Below, piece by piece: positions 5,508 to 6,167 of a stretch of 6,167 nucleotides of DNA (positions are counted from its first letter, which is position 1; the number at the start of each line of letters is the position of its first letter). Origin of the DNA: Acidobacteriota bacterium (GTDB lineage Bacteria; Acidobacteriota; Aminicenantia; UBA2199); NCBI GenBank assembly GCA_028749105.1, contig JAQUQF010000109.1, positions 1 through 6,167 of the forward strand, written 5' to 3'. The position numbers and the translations under genes are program-made. Below the pieces are notes generated by a model. The model did no database searches. It was not told the DNA's origin and saw only the letters and a program-made list of their open reading frames with translations.

Positions 5508-6167
5508 ATGGCCATTGAACGCCGCAGCGGCCTGCTGCTGCACATCACCTCGCTGGCCGGACCGTACGGCTGCGGCACTCTGGGACCCGAAGCCGGCGAA
5601 TTTGCTGGTTTCCTCTCCGCCAGCGGCCAATCCTTCTGGCAGGTGCTGCCCCTGGGGCCCGTTTGTTCCCACTGGAATTTTTCCCCCTATTCGTCGCCAT
5701 CGGCCTTTGCCGGCAACGAGTTGCTGATCGATCCGAGGCCGCTGCAGGCCCGGGGCTGGCTCGCCGCCGGCGAAATGCAAGAAGACGCGGCGGTTCCGGC
5801 GGGCGATTTTTGCGATCTGGGCGCCGCCGCCGCCGGCAACGCGGCATGGCTGGAAGCGGCCGCCCGGAGTTTCTTTGCTTCCGGCGATCGGCCGGACTCC
5901 GCCGCCTTTGACCGCTTTTGTTCCGCGGAAAAGCACTGGCTCGACGACTATGCCCTGTTCCGGGCCCTGGCCGACCGCTTCGGGACATTCCTGTGGACCG
6001 ACTGGCCCGAGGACATCTCCCGCCGTCGACCGGCCGCCATTTCCCGCTGGCGCGACGACCTGCGCGGCGCCGTGCGCCGCCGGCAGTTCGAGCAGTTCGC
6101 TTTTTTTCAACAATGGCAGGCTTTGAAGGTGAGCGCCAACCGGCAGGGCGTGAGCCCCATCGGCGCC
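5508..6167 (+). CDS. malQ: 4-alpha-glucanotransferase (amylomaltase, GH77), N-terminal part, cut by the window edge
   Basis: An open frame of 220 codons runs off the right edge; GH77 enzymes are usually 500 residues or more, so less than half is present. It moves glucan segments between maltodextrin chains in the cytoplasm, in maltose and glycogen use. Family marks visible: RRSGLLLHITSL (5-16), YGCGTLGPEA (20-29), FWQVLPLGP (43-51), SPYSSPSAFAGNELLID (59-75), and FFQQWQALK followed by SANRQGVSPIGA at the edge, corresponding to the family's block leading into IPIFV. The catalytic Asp/Glu residues lie beyond the window. The loop between LPLGP and SPY is seven residues (VCSHWNF) rather than the common five. 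ATG 5508 has GGAGG five bases upstream. It probably shares a transcript with the GGDEF gene, 41 bases upstream on the same strand. Confidence 0.93.
   Translation, partial: MAIERRSGLLLHITSLAGPYGCGTLGPEAGEFAGFLSASGQSFWQVLPLGPVCSHWNFSPYSSPSAFAGNELLIDPRPLQARGWLAAGEMQEDAAVPAGDFCDLGAAAAGNAAWLEAAARSFFASGDRPDSAAFDRFCSAEKHWLDDYALFRALADRFGTFLWTDWPEDISRRRPAAISRWRDDLRGAVRRRQFEQFAFFQQWQALKVSANRQGVSPIGA

Noticed and set aside
5424..6113. A 229-codon leftward open frame opposite malQ
   Set aside because: malQ on the plus strand matches GH77 throughout. The antisense reading is low-complexity Gly/Ala/Arg/Gln-rich and has no family motif.

Overview
The window comes from a GC-rich bacterium whose codons end mostly in G or C, with a short AT-rich intergenic promoter region. 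It carries a type-A-like membrane-anchored succinate dehydrogenase operon, a membrane GGDEF enzyme and a GH77 amylomaltase. This mix fits Acidobacteriota/Aminicenantes or a deltaproteobacterial lineage. That placement is a guess from gene style; no taxonomic marker is present.

Layout, left to right. Positions 1-61 hold what is probably the last 19 codons of a rightward gene. Positions 69-142 hold two head-to-head GC-rich palindromic repeats that separate it from the convergent leftward genes. The leftward operon is read from about 4200 down to 154: sdhC (4170-3796), sdhD (3785-3411), sdhA (3398-1668), sdhB (1655-948), then an exported tandem-repeat protein of unknown function (873-154). A third copy of the palindrome (907-935) sits between sdhB and this last gene. 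Rightward from the shared intergenic region 4171-4272 come a six-helix membrane GGDEF cyclase (4273-5466) and malQ (5508 to the window edge, incomplete). All sdh genes are 10-12 bases apart with good Shine-Dalgarno sites, so they are almost certainly one transcript. A good sigma70-like promoter (4236-4208, minus strand) precedes sdhC, and a second, opposite promoter-like pair (4244-4272) precedes the GGDEF gene.

How the genes work together. SdhCDAB oxidises succinate and passes electrons to the quinone pool; all FAD, Fe-S and heme ligands expected for the complex are visible. The protein after sdhB has a signal peptide and two copies of a domain in exact 104-residue register, each keeping three histidines, which suggests a periplasmic metal- or heme-binding helical protein. 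The most interesting item is the GGDEF enzyme. It keeps the catalytic residues and the RxxD inhibitory site, but has Ser where canonical diguanylate cyclases have the guanine-contacting Asp. This is the signature change of the Hypr GGDEF enzymes that make 3',3'-cGAMP, so it is a candidate cGAMP synthase. malQ links the rightward pair to maltodextrin/glycogen metabolism, but no functional tie to the cyclase is shown by the sequence.
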